Shown here: piece after piece, positions 23,957 to 32,384 of the stretch
Layout of the letters: each line of letters begins with the position of its first letter
Numbering within the stretch: position 1 is the stretch's first letter
Assembly (NCBI RefSeq): GCF_051713825.1
Contig: NZ_JBIOQR010000001.1
Location: 1,054,001-1,118,000 of the forward strand
DNA length: 64,000 nt
From: Enterococcus_K sp051713825
GTDB lineage: Bacteria; Bacillota; Bacilli; Lactobacillales; Enterococcaceae
Direction: 5' to 3'
Translations under genes and position numbers: made by a program
The notes under the pieces: generated by a model
Database searches by the model: none
What the model was told of the DNA's origin: nothing
What the model saw: the letters and a program-made list of their open reading frames with translations, nothing else

Positions 23957-24934
23957 ATGAATTCAACAATGGGACCAAAAGAGATTGTAAAAGAAATCGT
24001 AGCAAAGAAAGACGTAAAACATATCATTTTCGTAGGCTGTGGAGCATCAAAAGCAGATCTTTATCCAGCGAAATACTTTTTAGATCAAAACGCAAACCAG
24101 TTACGAATCAGCCACTACACAGCCAACGAATTTAACTTTGCAACACCTAATTCAGTTAACGAAAATGCAGTAGTTATCTCGGCGTCTCTTGGAGGTACGA
24201 CTCCAGAAACAGTCGAAGCAAATGCCGTTGCAAAAGATAAAGGTGCTACAGTTATTAGTTTAACACGAGTTGTTGATTCAGCGTTAACAAAAGATGCAGA
24301 TTATGTTATTTATCATGGTTTTGCTGAAAACTATGCGACGAAGTTAGAAAAGACAGGTTATTGTCTACAATTAGCTGTGGAGCTATTAAATCAAGTAGAA
24401 GGTTATGAACATTATGAACAAATGATGGCGGGCTTTGATGTGATTTATAAACTTTCTCAAGAGAGTGCAGAATCTGCACGTAAAGCAGCTAAACAGTTTG
24501 CTCAACGCTTCAAAGATGAAAAGGTTGTTTATGTAATGAGTAGTGGGGCAACTCATGAAGTGGCTTACTCTAGCTCAATTTGTTTGATGATGGAAATGCA
24601 ATGGATTAATTCTGGCACTTTCCATGCAGGGGAATTTTTCCACGGCCCTTTTGAAATTGTCGACAAAGATGTGCCATTTATCTTATTGATGAATGATGGA
24701 AAAACGCGTAGCATTGATTCTCGTGCCTTAGCATTCTTAGATCGTTTTGATGCGAAAACAGAGGTAGTCGATGCGTTAGATTATGGATTATCTGCACATG
24801 TAGATGAATCAGTGGTTGATTACTTCAATCCATTTGTGATTACAGCAGTCTTCCGTGTATACGCAGAAGAGTTATCTTATAGCAGAGAGCATCCGCTAAC
24901 AAAACGTCGTTATATGTGGAAACTTTCTTACTAA
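23957..24934 (+). CDS. SIS-domain deglycase 2 (fructoselysine/glucoselysine 6-phosphate type)
   Basis: A 325-residue double-SIS enzyme and clear paralogue of the gene at 20115. It shows IIFVGCGASKAD and ISASLGGTTPETVEA (first SIS) and VVYVMSSGATHEVAY (second SIS). The deglycase pair is Glu213 (MMEMQ) and His229 (FFHGPFEIV), the same positions as in copy 1. It keeps HAGEF before HGP, as in the E. coli FrlB enzyme, whereas copy 1 has SCDF. It should split a 6-phosphorylated sugar-lysine made by the upstream PTS. As the last gene of the sigma-54 operon before a strong terminator, it is coinduced with transport. GfrE or GfrF identity is open. Confidence 0.83.
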   Translation: MNSTMGPKEIVKEIVAKKDVKHIIFVGCGASKADLYPAKYFLDQNANQLRISHYTANEFNFATPNSVNENAVVISASLGGTTPETVEANAVAKDKGATVISLTRVVDSALTKDADYVIYHGFAENYATKLEKTGYCLQLAVELLNQVEGYEHYEQMMAGFDVIYKLSQESAESARKAAKQFAQRFKDEKVVYVMSSGATHEVAYSSSICLMMEMQWINSGTFHAGEFFHGPFEIVDKDVPFILLMNDGKTRSIDSRALAFLDRFDAKTEVVDALDYGLSAHVDESVVDYFNPFVITAVFRVYAEELSYSREHPLTKRRYMWKLSY

Positions 24935-24949
24935 TTTGATTTGAATTAA

Positions 24950-24998
24950 GAGTTTCGAAAAAACTGGGGCAGTGGTCTTAGTTTTTTCGAACTTTATG
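24950..24998 (+). terminator. Terminator of the PTS-deglycase operon
   Basis: AGTTTCGAAAAAACT and AGTTTTTTCGAACTTT pair almost perfectly after deglycase 2. The activator gene downstream therefore has its own promoter; TTGGCA at 25036 may be its -35. Confidence 0.85.
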
Positions 24999-25120
24999 AT
25001 ATTTTATGAGCTAGGTGAACGGATTTAGCTCTTTTTTGGCAAAAAGACTGCCATTTATAGATAAAATGTTTTACATTATATGTAGAGGTACGTAAAAACG
25101 ATGAAAAGTGGGTGAGAAGG

Positions 25121-27850
25121 ATGAAAAAGGAATTGGATGAATACTTATATGAATGGACGATTAATCTTAGTAATGAATCAAAGCACCGTCTTTCTGCGCA
25201 TGAAATCGGCGAAGCTCTACAATTAACGCGCAGTACGGTTAGCAGTTATTTAAATCAAGCTGTCCGAGAAGGTGAATTAGTCAAAATCAAGAGTTATCCG
25301 GTCTTATTTTTACATAAGAAAGCCTTACTAGCAGCCAAATTCACTTTAAGTAAGCAAGAATATTTGTCATTAGATGAACTGTTATCCGAAGGGCAGAACC
25401 ATGCTTTAGCTGAAATTATTGGTGCTAATGGAAGTTTGAAGGAAGCTATTGACCAAATTAAAACGGCCGTGCTTTATCCTCACAATGGCTTACCGATTCT
25501 TTTAATGGGAATGAGTGGTTCAGGGAAAACCTTTCTAGCTGAACGTATCCATCAGTATGCAATAGAAGAACAAGTAATTAGTGGTGAGGCACCATTTATT
25601 TCCTATAATTGTGCCCAATACTACAATAATCCGGAGCTACTCTCTTCGGCTTTGTTTGGTCACACTAAAGGAGCCTTTACGGGGGCTGACCAGACACACT
25701 ATGGATTGATTGAAAAGGCTCATGGGGGGATCCTTTTTTTAGATGAGGTCCATCGATTAAGTGAGGAAGGCCAAGAAAAATTATTTACCTTCATGGATAC
25801 TGGAGAATTTTCGCCTATGGGGGATACGAGTATTCGAAGGCGTGCAGATGTTCGACTGATTTTTGCAACGACAGAAAATGTCTACGCAACATTCTTGCCA
25901 ACTTTTTTACGTAGATTGCCTGTGATAGTCAATTTGCCTAAGTTCCAGCATCGTCCACAATCAGAGCGTTTGAGTTTGATTGATTCTTTTTATATTGCCG
26001 AGAGTAATATCTTGGAAAAAGAACTACAGGTTTCCTCTCATCTGATTGATTTTTTGTTGAATAGTGACTTAGAAGGCAATGTGGGAAAGATAAAAAACAT
26101 TATTAAATATGCTTGTGGAAGCGCTTATGTCCATCAGAAAGACAAAGAAGTCATTCAAGTGAGACTGAGAGATTTACCTTTAGAATTTAGTCTTAAGTTT
26201 AAAGAACAGTTTAGCAAACCTAAAAAGAAGCTCCCTGATCGACGGTATTTGCCAAATACACCCCAACAAATTTATTTGGAAAGTAAACAGATTCAACTAT
26301 TGAAAGAATTTTTTTGGGAGATGTTGGCAGAGTTCAAAAAGGTACAGCACCAAGCTTCTTCTCCAACAAGTTTTATTGAGGCGATGGCTAATCGAGTAAC
26401 TCAAATAATGGATGAATTCATGTTTCAAGAGACTTACAAAAAAGAGGAGTCTTTTTATTCCGTATTGACTTACCATATCCGTCAAACGATTGATATTATG
26501 TATGAAAATTATGGTTTTGAACAAGATGGACATCGAGCAGTTTCTTTGGCAAGTTATCTGTATTTGAAGGATAACAAGGATATTCTAGGAAGTCATTATG
26601 AATGGACGGAACAAAAAGTGGCACTGCTTGAGTTTCTCAATGCAACGTTAGAGAATACGTATTGGTATGCCAAAAAATTACTTTCTCATTTATCGCAACA
26701 ATTGGATCAAGAATTGTTTGAAGAGGACATCGTGTTTGTCGCATTTTATTTCTATAGTTTGCACATTAACGACTTACCTAGCGAAGTTAAGAGTATCGTG
26801 TTAGCCCATGGGTATTCAACTGCAAGTAGTTTAGCTAATGTTGTAAATAGGATGCTAGAAAAAAACGTCTTTCAGGCGTATGACATGCCGATTAATATTA
26901 CTTTGGAGAAGGTCGAATCCCAAATTATTCGCTACATTAATGAGTACCGTACAGATGCAGGATTGATTTTGTTGGTGGACATGGGTTCGTTTAACCAATT
27001 GGGTGAACGGCTGGCCAAACATATTCAAAGTCCTATGGTGATTATTGATAATGTCAGCACACCTCTTGTATTAGAAGTCGGCCATCATATTGTTAGTGGC
27101 CATAGTATTACCGAAATTTACGAAGCGATCTCGGTAGAAAAAAGGATTCAGAAACAGTTGATTATTCCAGAAATCAATAAGAAAAAAGCAATTATCACCT
27201 GTTGTTATACAGGGCTTGGAAGTGCGACTCAGATTCAAGAGATTCTTTTGAAATGTCTGGGAGAGTCTGCTAAGGAATTGGTTATTTTACCGTATGATTA
27301 CAAGAAGTTATTACAAAACAAGCTCTATGAAGCGCCTTTTCAGTTATATGATGTGTTGATGATTGTTGGAACAGAAAGCCCCAAGATTCATCAAGTACCG
27401 TATATCAGTTTAGACAAATTAATTAATGGGGAGGCTGTAGAAGAGTTTGCGGACTTGTTGCATGCGCAAGTTGATCTGGATCCTCAAGTTCTAAAAAGTC
27501 GGCTGATCTTTAACTTTTCAATTAATAAAATTGTTGAAAACTTGACCATTTTAGATGCCAATAAGGTCTTGCTTTTAGTTCAACGGGCTGTAAAAGAGAT
27601 GGAAGCTTTAATGGGAATTGATTTTTCGAATAATCAACTATTTCTTTTATACATGCATTGTTGTTCGATGATTGAACGGATTCTTCGAAAGGAAACCGTT
27701 GATGAACAAGAGGATATTGAAGAGTATGTTCAAAGAGAAGGACAGAATATTGAATTGATTCATAAAGCGTTTCAAGAAGTTGAAAAGGAATATACAATCG
27801 ATTTGCCGTTATTAGAACTTCGGTTGCTAAATGATATCGTAAAGGAATAG
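25121..27850 (+). CDS. gfrR: LevR-type sigma-54 activator with PRD and PTS domains
   Basis: About 909 residues from the ATG at 25121; a GTG at 25112 is also possible. Order: winged helix (residues about 22-65); AAA+ domain with Walker A GMSGSGKT (130-137), the sigma-54-contacting GAFTGA loop (184-189) and Walker B GGILFLDEV; a first PRD (about 400-500); an EIIA-like domain with VLAHGYSTASS; an EIIB-like domain (IITCCYTGLGSATQ); and a C-terminal PRD with LYMHCCSMIERI. It activates the operon at 21293 from upstream sites, and phosphorylation by HPr and its EIIB tunes it. It follows the operon it controls, as in lev and gfr loci. Confidence 0.87.
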   Translation: MKKELDEYLYEWTINLSNESKHRLSAHEIGEALQLTRSTVSSYLNQAVREGELVKIKSYPVLFLHKKALLAAKFTLSKQEYLSLDELLSEGQNHALAEIIGANGSLKEAIDQIKTAVLYPHNGLPILLMGMSGSGKTFLAERIHQYAIEEQVISGEAPFISYNCAQYYNNPELLSSALFGHTKGAFTGADQTHYGLIEKAHGGILFLDEVHRLSEEGQEKLFTFMDTGEFSPMGDTSIRRRADVRLIFATTENVYATFLPTFLRRLPVIVNLPKFQHRPQSERLSLIDSFYIAESNILEKELQVSSHLIDFLLNSDLEGNVGKIKNIIKYACGSAYVHQKDKEVIQVRLRDLPLEFSLKFKEQFSKPKKKLPDRRYLPNTPQQIYLESKQIQLLKEFFWEMLAEFKKVQHQASSPTSFIEAMANRVTQIMDEFMFQETYKKEESFYSVLTYHIRQTIDIMYENYGFEQDGHRAVSLASYLYLKDNKDILGSHYEWTEQKVALLEFLNATLENTYWYAKKLLSHLSQQLDQELFEEDIVFVAFYFYSLHINDLPSEVKSIVLAHGYSTASSLANVVNRMLEKNVFQAYDMPINITLEKVESQIIRYINEYRTDAGLILLVDMGSFNQLGERLAKHIQSPMVIIDNVSTPLVLEVGHHIVSGHSITEIYEAISVEKRIQKQLIIPEINKKKAIITCCYTGLGSATQIQEILLKCLGESAKELVILPYDYKKLLQNKLYEAPFQLYDVLMIVGTESPKIHQVPYISLDKLINGEAVEEFADLLHAQVDLDPQVLKSRLIFNFSINKIVENLTILDANKVLLLVQRAVKEMEALMGIDFSNNQLFLLYMHCCSMIERILRKETVDEQEDIEEYVQREGQNIELIHKAFQEVEKEYTIDLPLLELRLLNDIVKE

Positions 27851-27859
27851 GAGAAAAAA

Positions 27860-28504
27860 ATGAAAAAGGCAGTTATATTTGATATGGATGGAGTATTGAT
27901 TGATAGCGAGCATTTTTATTTTGAGCGGAGAATGGCTTTTTTTCGTGAAAAAAATATAGCTCCAGGTTCCACTCGTTTAGAGGATTATGTGGGTAAGACA
28001 GAGCAACAGTTATGGGAGACATTGGTGCCAGATGATGAAATGCTAAGGGCGGAGTTGTACCCGGAATATGCAGCGTATCGAGAGGCGCATCCTATCGACT
28101 TTACTAAAGCGATTCGAGAACAAGTGCCTGAAGTATTGAAGGACTTAACAAGTCGCAATATTCTTATCGGGCTGGCGTCTTCCTCTCCACGACATGAAAT
28201 TGATGAAATGTTAAAAAAATGTGAATTAGGTGCTTATTTTTCTTTTGTTATCAGCGGGGAAGAAGTCAAAGAGGGCAAGCCGGATCCTGAAATATATATC
28301 CGCAGCAAAAAAGCGTTAAATTGTGAAGGTTATATAGCTGTGGAGGATTCTACTTTTGGCATAGCCGCGGCAAAAGCAGCAGGGCTCTATACCGTTGCTC
28401 TCAAGCAAGCTTTTCCACTAGATCAAAGAGAAGCCGATAAGCAGATTGACAATCTACTGGAGCTTTGTGCGTTAACAGAAAATCAGAATATTTTTTTAGT
28501 ATAA
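27860..28504 (+). CDS. HAD-superfamily hydrolase (beta-phosphoglucomutase-like)
   Basis: A 214-residue HAD enzyme of the PgmB/phosphatase class. Motif I is FDMDGVLIDSE (Asp nucleophile Asp8, acid Asp10), motif II LASSSPRHE, motif III Lys in EEVKEGKPDPEIY, and motif IV VEDSTFGIAAAKAAG. A helical cap lies between about residues 15 and 85. It starts nine bases after the activator gene, so it is cotranscribed. A role in removing or interconverting sugar phosphates from Amadori breakdown is an inference from position. An IS4-family end begins two bases after its stop, and the length is normal, so the gene is probably complete. Confidence 0.82.
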   Translation: MKKAVIFDMDGVLIDSEHFYFERRMAFFREKNIAPGSTRLEDYVGKTEQQLWETLVPDDEMLRAELYPEYAAYREAHPIDFTKAIREQVPEVLKDLTSRNILIGLASSSPRHEIDEMLKKCELGAYFSFVISGEEVKEGKPDPEIYIRSKKALNCEGYIAVEDSTFGIAAAKAAGLYTVALKQAFPLDQREADKQIDNLLELCALTENQNIFLV

Positions 28505-28506
28505 CT

Positions 28507-29907
28507 CACTAGTGTTGCGCAAATATAGTCAGAATAATCTGAAAACTATCTTTCGCTAAAATTTTAAAAAAAGTCGAATGCTTACGCAAGGGATGACTTT
28601 TTTCCAGAAAATTTTGGTCGTATTTAACTGAATCCTAAAAGCGTCGACAACGTATTTAGTCAAAATCACCCGGGTCTGTGGCGCTCTAACCAGATTTCTG
28701 CAGGCTCAAAACGTAGATAATGAAATGAGCGCTTTAACTGGAAAAGTGTCGCTACCGAATTCAATTCGATCTTTACCAAATAGGTTAACAGCGTCGCGAT
28801 AAGGGTGAGAATCACTTGATTAATTGCACCTTGTTCGCTTCGTGAGTAAAGTTGCTTGATTGCCAGATTCTGTTTTAAATGTTTGAAAAACAGCTCAATT
28901 TGCCAACGTGCTTGATACATGTCGGCGACTTCATTTGGCGAAATATCAAAACGATTGGTAACGATTCGCAAGAGACGTTGACCTTTCGTCAAAACGGTCA
29001 CAAGACGAAATCGTTCGGTGACGTGATTGTTTCCGCCGCCTAAAATGACGTGTTGATCACTGATAAGTTGACCGTCTGTTGTTTTTGGATTCACGAGTTC
29101 AATTTGTTCTAAGACTGTAATCGTCGTATTGGATTTTGTTCGTGTCACAAAGAAATAACCGTCATTGTGCAGGCGATCCAGCAGTTTGTAATCAAAATAG
29201 CCGCGATCCACAACATAGGTCGCTTCTGTTTTGTCCACTAAACATTCGAAATGATTCCGGTCATGTTCTTCGGCATTAGTAATCGCAAAATGTTCTGGGT
29301 ATTGATTGGTTTTGTCCAGATAACAGAGGTTCAAATGAAGCTTGATACCTGCTTTAGTTTTCCGAAAATTTGCCCATGGAAACCGCGTCTTATTCAACGG
29401 GATCGTGGTTGAATCAACAAGTTGAAGGCTAGTTGTTTTTGAACTTGGTCGTTCTTTTGCCACTTTCTGAGCCAACTGCGCAAAGATCTCCATTAGAACT
29501 TCTTGACTGATTTCAGGAATTTTACGAGAAAGTGAACTGTAGCACAGCGAATCTATGCCTATTTCTTGGCGAAGACTTCGATCCATAAAGGATCTGTCCA
29601 TTTCGCGAAAGCTTGGAAGCTCTTCATAAACGGCATGTAACAGAACTTTAATTGTGGTCGTGAAGTCCAGTTTTTTACTGTAAGAATTAAATTGTTGCAT
29701 CCAATTTTTGGCTTCTTCCGATAAATTATTCAAATTTATTGAAGAAAACCATTTCTGAAATGAAGTTTTTGAGTTATACTTATCCATGTTGTGGTCCTTT
29801 TTATTGGTCTTGGATAAGTCATCCAAGAGTAGTATAAAGGATTTTTTTTGTCTGGATAGCTTTATATCAAGTTTTAGATAGGTTGAGGAGTCTTTGCAAC
29901 ACTAGTG
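28507..29907 (-). mobile_element. IS4-family insertion sequence
   Basis: The ends are CACTAGTGTTGC (28507) and GCAACACTAGTG (ending 29907), perfect 12-bp inverted repeats. The element is 1,401 bp with one gene on the minus strand. I see no clear target-site duplication. It lies between the gfr block and the second copy of the rpmA-gntR junction. Confidence 0.87.
28666..29787 (-). CDS. IS4-family transposase
   Basis: A 373-residue DDE transposase. The start at 29787 has AAAGGA seven bases upstream; a longer frame from 29826 lacks a site. Catalytic residues: Asp in LQLVDSTTIPL (about residue 139), Asp in ATYVVDRGYFDY (about residue 206) and the YREK-type motif YQARWQIELFFKHLKQN (about residues 308-324) with the Glu. 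No stop or frameshift is seen, so the enzyme should be active. Confidence 0.9.
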   Translation of the reverse strand: MDKYNSKTSFQKWFSSINLNNLSEEAKNWMQQFNSYSKKLDFTTTIKVLLHAVYEELPSFREMDRSFMDRSLRQEIGIDSLCYSSLSRKIPEISQEVLMEIFAQLAQKVAKERPSSKTTSLQLVDSTTIPLNKTRFPWANFRKTKAGIKLHLNLCYLDKTNQYPEHFAITNAEEHDRNHFECLVDKTEATYVVDRGYFDYKLLDRLHNDGYFFVTRTKSNTTITVLEQIELVNPKTTDGQLISDQHVILGGGNNHVTERFRLVTVLTKGQRLLRIVTNRFDISPNEVADMYQARWQIELFFKHLKQNLAIKQLYSRSEQGAINQVILTLIATLLTYLVKIELNSVATLFQLKRSFHYLRFEPAEIWLERHRPG

Positions 29908-30099
29908 AAATAAAATATTAAATTAAACATAGAAATAGTTTTTTTATATGTATAACGCCCCACGTTAGATGAAGAATTTTTGAATGCCATATTGAATGCT
30001 ATTGGGAATAATCTAGTGAAAATATGTGAAATAGTTCGTAGTCAAATAGCTTTATATAAATGAATACTACACAAATAGAAAGTGTTTGAAACTATAAAA
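29908..30099. other. Short stretch with a possible coding remnant
   Basis: Between the IS4 end and the second junction copy, about 35 codons remain open on the plus strand (29960-30062, DEEFLNAILNAIGNNLVKIC). They have no start and no recognised family. This is probably the tail of a gene cut by the insertion or recombination. Confidence 0.3.
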
Positions 30100-30252
30100 T
30101 CTGTCTACCCAGTAGCATAAGAAGCTTAATTATTTGAACATCCAATTCTTTGTCTGACAAGGAATTGGGTGTTTTTTTGTACTAGTGTAGTATTTTTTGC
30201 GAAAACGCAGTGGGTATAGAGAAAAGTTATTATTTTGGATTTATCTGCTATT
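30100..30252. repeat. Direct repeat arm 1, copy B (rpmA tail and terminator)
   Basis: A gap-free, roughly 96% identical copy of 18810-18962. In the rpmA tail a CAA codon has become TAA. The terminator hairpin is kept. Beyond 30252 the two copies diverge abruptly. Confidence 0.92.
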
Positions 30253-30319
30253 CCGATAACAATTTTTTAGTAGAAACTGCGCAGCCTAAAGGTATAAAAC
30301 TGGCGAATGGAAAAGAGTA

Positions 30320-30370
30320 TTGACAAAATAGCGTATATTATAGGATAATATATTCAATGTTGAATATATT
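30320..30370 (+). promoter_or_regulatory. padR promoter with perfect palindromic operator
   Basis: TTGACA (30320-30325) and GATAAT (30344-30349) are 18 bases apart. AATATATTCAA-TG-TTGAATATATT (30347-30370), with perfect 11-bp arms, covers the -10 element and start point. A PadR dimer bound here would repress its own gene. A related site lies at 30944-30965. Confidence 0.75.
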
Positions 30371-30382
30371 GGAGGTGTTTAG

Positions 30383-30922
30383 ATGATTCGGTTATTAGTT
30401 TTGGAACTATTAAGTCAAAGTCCTATGTCTGGTTATGAGATCAAACAGATTCTTGAAAAAACAGATGCCAAACGATGGGGAAATGTTTTGCCGGGTTCGA
30501 TTTATCATGCGATAAAAAAATTAGAGTTAAGCGAGTGTATAAAAATTGCGAATATTGAAATGACAGGGAAAAGACAGCGTTCCGAATATACAATCACTAA
30601 AAAAGGGACGAAATTATTAAGTGAATTAGTTATCGAAGCTTTATCTTCACCGATTCATTTTGCTGGGGATTTGTACTCGGGGATTGGGGTAATCCATCAA
30701 GTTGGTAAAGATCAAGCGATTGCCGAACTCGAAAAGAATTTGATTACGTTGGATAAAGAAGCGGCTGAAATTAAACAAGGCATTAAAATGAAAATTGAGT
30801 CGATAGATGCTGAGCTTCCAACTTTGTCTTCTCTTGTTGTTGAACACATGATTAAATCAATCGACATTCAAAAGGAACTAATAAAGGGTGTGATTCATAC
30901 ACTTGAAAATAAAACCGAATAG
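30383..30922 (+). CDS. PadR-family transcriptional regulator
   Basis: A 179-residue PadR regulator. Residues about 1-80 form the winged helix (VLELLSQSPMSGYEIKQIL, then PGSIYHAIKKLE and the wing GKRQRSEYTITKKGTKLL). Residues about 85-175 are a helical dimerisation domain with a coiled-coil look. PadR proteins usually repress a neighbouring detoxification or efflux gene. The perfect 11-bp palindrome over its promoter and an imperfect one before the next gene suggest it controls both. A hairpin (CCGAA/TTCGG) overlaps its stop codon. Confidence 0.87.
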   Translation: MIRLLVLELLSQSPMSGYEIKQILEKTDAKRWGNVLPGSIYHAIKKLELSECIKIANIEMTGKRQRSEYTITKKGTKLLSELVIEALSSPIHFAGDLYSGIGVIHQVGKDQAIAELEKNLITLDKEAAEIKQGIKMKIESIDAELPTLSSLVVEHMIKSIDIQKELIKGVIHTLENKTE

Positions 30923-30943
30923 TTCGGATTTTATTTTTGGGTG

Positions 30944-30965
30944 AATAGTCAATATTGAATATATT
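30944..30965 (+). promoter_or_regulatory. Second PadR-type operator before the glyoxalase-like gene
   Basis: AATAGTCAA-TA-TTGAATATATT repeats the palindrome of the padR promoter, with one arm perfect and the other degenerate, immediately before the ribosome binding site. Confidence 0.6.
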
Positions 30966-30979
30966 TTGGAGGAATAATA

Positions 30980-31756
30980 ATGGAAAAACTAAAAGTAAAT
31001 CCATATTCTATCGATCATTTGGTAGTCAATGTAGAGGGATATTATCAAAAAAATCAAGAGTTCATAGAGGAAGTTAATAGCCAGGGGCTGCCTTATTTAC
31101 CAAAAAAGGGAAAAGGAACAAGAGGTTTTCAAGCGTCTAATCTATGGCTGGGAGAGGAATATCTTGAATTTATCCATATCAAAACTAAGGATGGAGGTGG
31201 TTGGATAAGCAAATGGGTTGAGAAATATCATGCAGGTCATCGCGGATTAATCGGCTTATTTCTAAAAACTAAAAATATTGAGGAGACAACAGAGAAACTG
31301 AGTCAATTTGGGATTTCGGAGTCTAAACGGATAACTATTCCATTATTTTTTAACTTGATTAAACTATCAGCTAAATGGCGCAATGCTTATCTGCCGTTTT
31401 TTAGCAAGAGTCCATTTCAAATAGGCTTTCAACAGGTGGATAATAAAAAAATAGAAAAAAGAATGCACACGCAAATGGTACCGAATAGTCAAGACCAAGG
31501 AATTACAGGAATCAAATCGATTACATATTATGGTCCTTTTACTGAGGATGAGCTGGAGTGGCTCAAAAAGATATTTATCTGTATAGAGGAGAAAGATAAG
31601 CAGCTAATCATTCCTCTAGAAAAAGGTCAATCTCTGTCTATCTGTATTTCAAGTGAAGTAAAGACCGAAGTTCAATTATTTTCTCAGCAGATTGTCCTCT
31701 CTCCCTTAATTATTGAAAATGTGATAATTACGAGTAGCCCCCCAATTAGTGAGTAA
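30980..31756 (+). CDS. Glyoxalase-like (VOC superfamily) protein
   Basis: A 258-residue protein. The N-terminal half resembles the Glyoxalase_3 type of vicinal-oxygen-chelate fold: IDHLVVNVEGY (strand with His13, a usual metal ligand) and LGEEYLEFIHI (Glu) near residue 65, with HRGLIGLFLKTKNIEET near residue 90. The C-terminal half repeats beta-rich segments. Such proteins bind or open small reactive compounds; the substrate is unknown. It lies 57 bases after padR behind a related operator, so a PadR-controlled detoxification pair is likely. Both genes sit where copy A of this junction has only a fic remnant. Confidence 0.65.
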   Translation: MEKLKVNPYSIDHLVVNVEGYYQKNQEFIEEVNSQGLPYLPKKGKGTRGFQASNLWLGEEYLEFIHIKTKDGGGWISKWVEKYHAGHRGLIGLFLKTKNIEETTEKLSQFGISESKRITIPLFFNLIKLSAKWRNAYLPFFSKSPFQIGFQQVDNKKIEKRMHTQMVPNSQDQGITGIKSITYYGPFTEDELEWLKKIFICIEEKDKQLIIPLEKGQSLSICISSEVKTEVQLFSQQIVLSPLIIENVIITSSPPISE

Positions 31757-31812
31757 ATTGGCATGGAAAGACAGATAGCTATCATAAAATACATAGAGGT
31801 TTTCAATTAAAG

Positions 31813-32006
31813 TACACGATGAATGAGCTAAATTACATAAGAATCCAATCTAGTTAACAACCCCACTCATCTCTATTTAGAATTGGGTGGGGTTTAGTTA
31901 CTATCTGAATATAGAGATAAATTAGAGAGAGTAGATGAATAAGTCGGGTAAATCAACGCGGACAAGCTCCTCTGAAATAAGAACCAAAGTATTCTCAGAA
32001 TCATAA
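31813..32006. repeat. Direct repeat arm 2, copy B (gntR tail, pseudogene)
   Basis: A near-identical copy of 19146-19336, three bases longer. It includes the AACCCCAC/GTGGGGTT hairpin and the last 28 codons of the GntR gene on the minus strand (ENTLVLISEELVRVDLPDLF still readable, about 31920-32006). No 5' part of that gene is present, so it is a dead fragment. Confidence 0.9.
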
Positions 32007-32384
32007 GCATCTATTTAACTGCAATAAAATAACCTCCCTAATCAGTTAGAGAGGAATCGCAGTAGAGATTTGCAAAATCATCAACAAAAACATGGTAAGG
32101 AGTTGACTACTGCTGACCATAGTATAACAGAGCTTTATTTTCTAGGTAATGATTATGCACTAATTTTTGGGCAGAAAAAGAAAGATTAATTTTTTTGCTT
32201 GCTAAAAATCAGTGGGCTTCTAATGCAGCTAGTTGATTCATTTCTAGTTTACGACTTTTTTATTGAGGGACTAGAGGAGAGTTGAATAAAAAACAATCTT
32301 TATTTAGTGAAGGGGTTACAATAGGTAGACTCTTTTTATATAATGAAAGAAATAAGGATAAAATGATTCGTTGGGAGAGAATGT
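32007..32384. other. Intergenic before the serine hydrolase gene
   Basis: No gene accepted. A frame starting at 32282 overlaps the next gene in another frame and is rejected. TATATAATG near 32338 could be the -10 element of the next gene. Confidence 0.4.

Noticed and set aside
18810..32006. Reading the repeated junction as a composite transposon
   Set aside because: The repeats consist of rpmA and gntR tails with terminators. They carry no transposase or terminal inverted repeats, so recombination is more likely.
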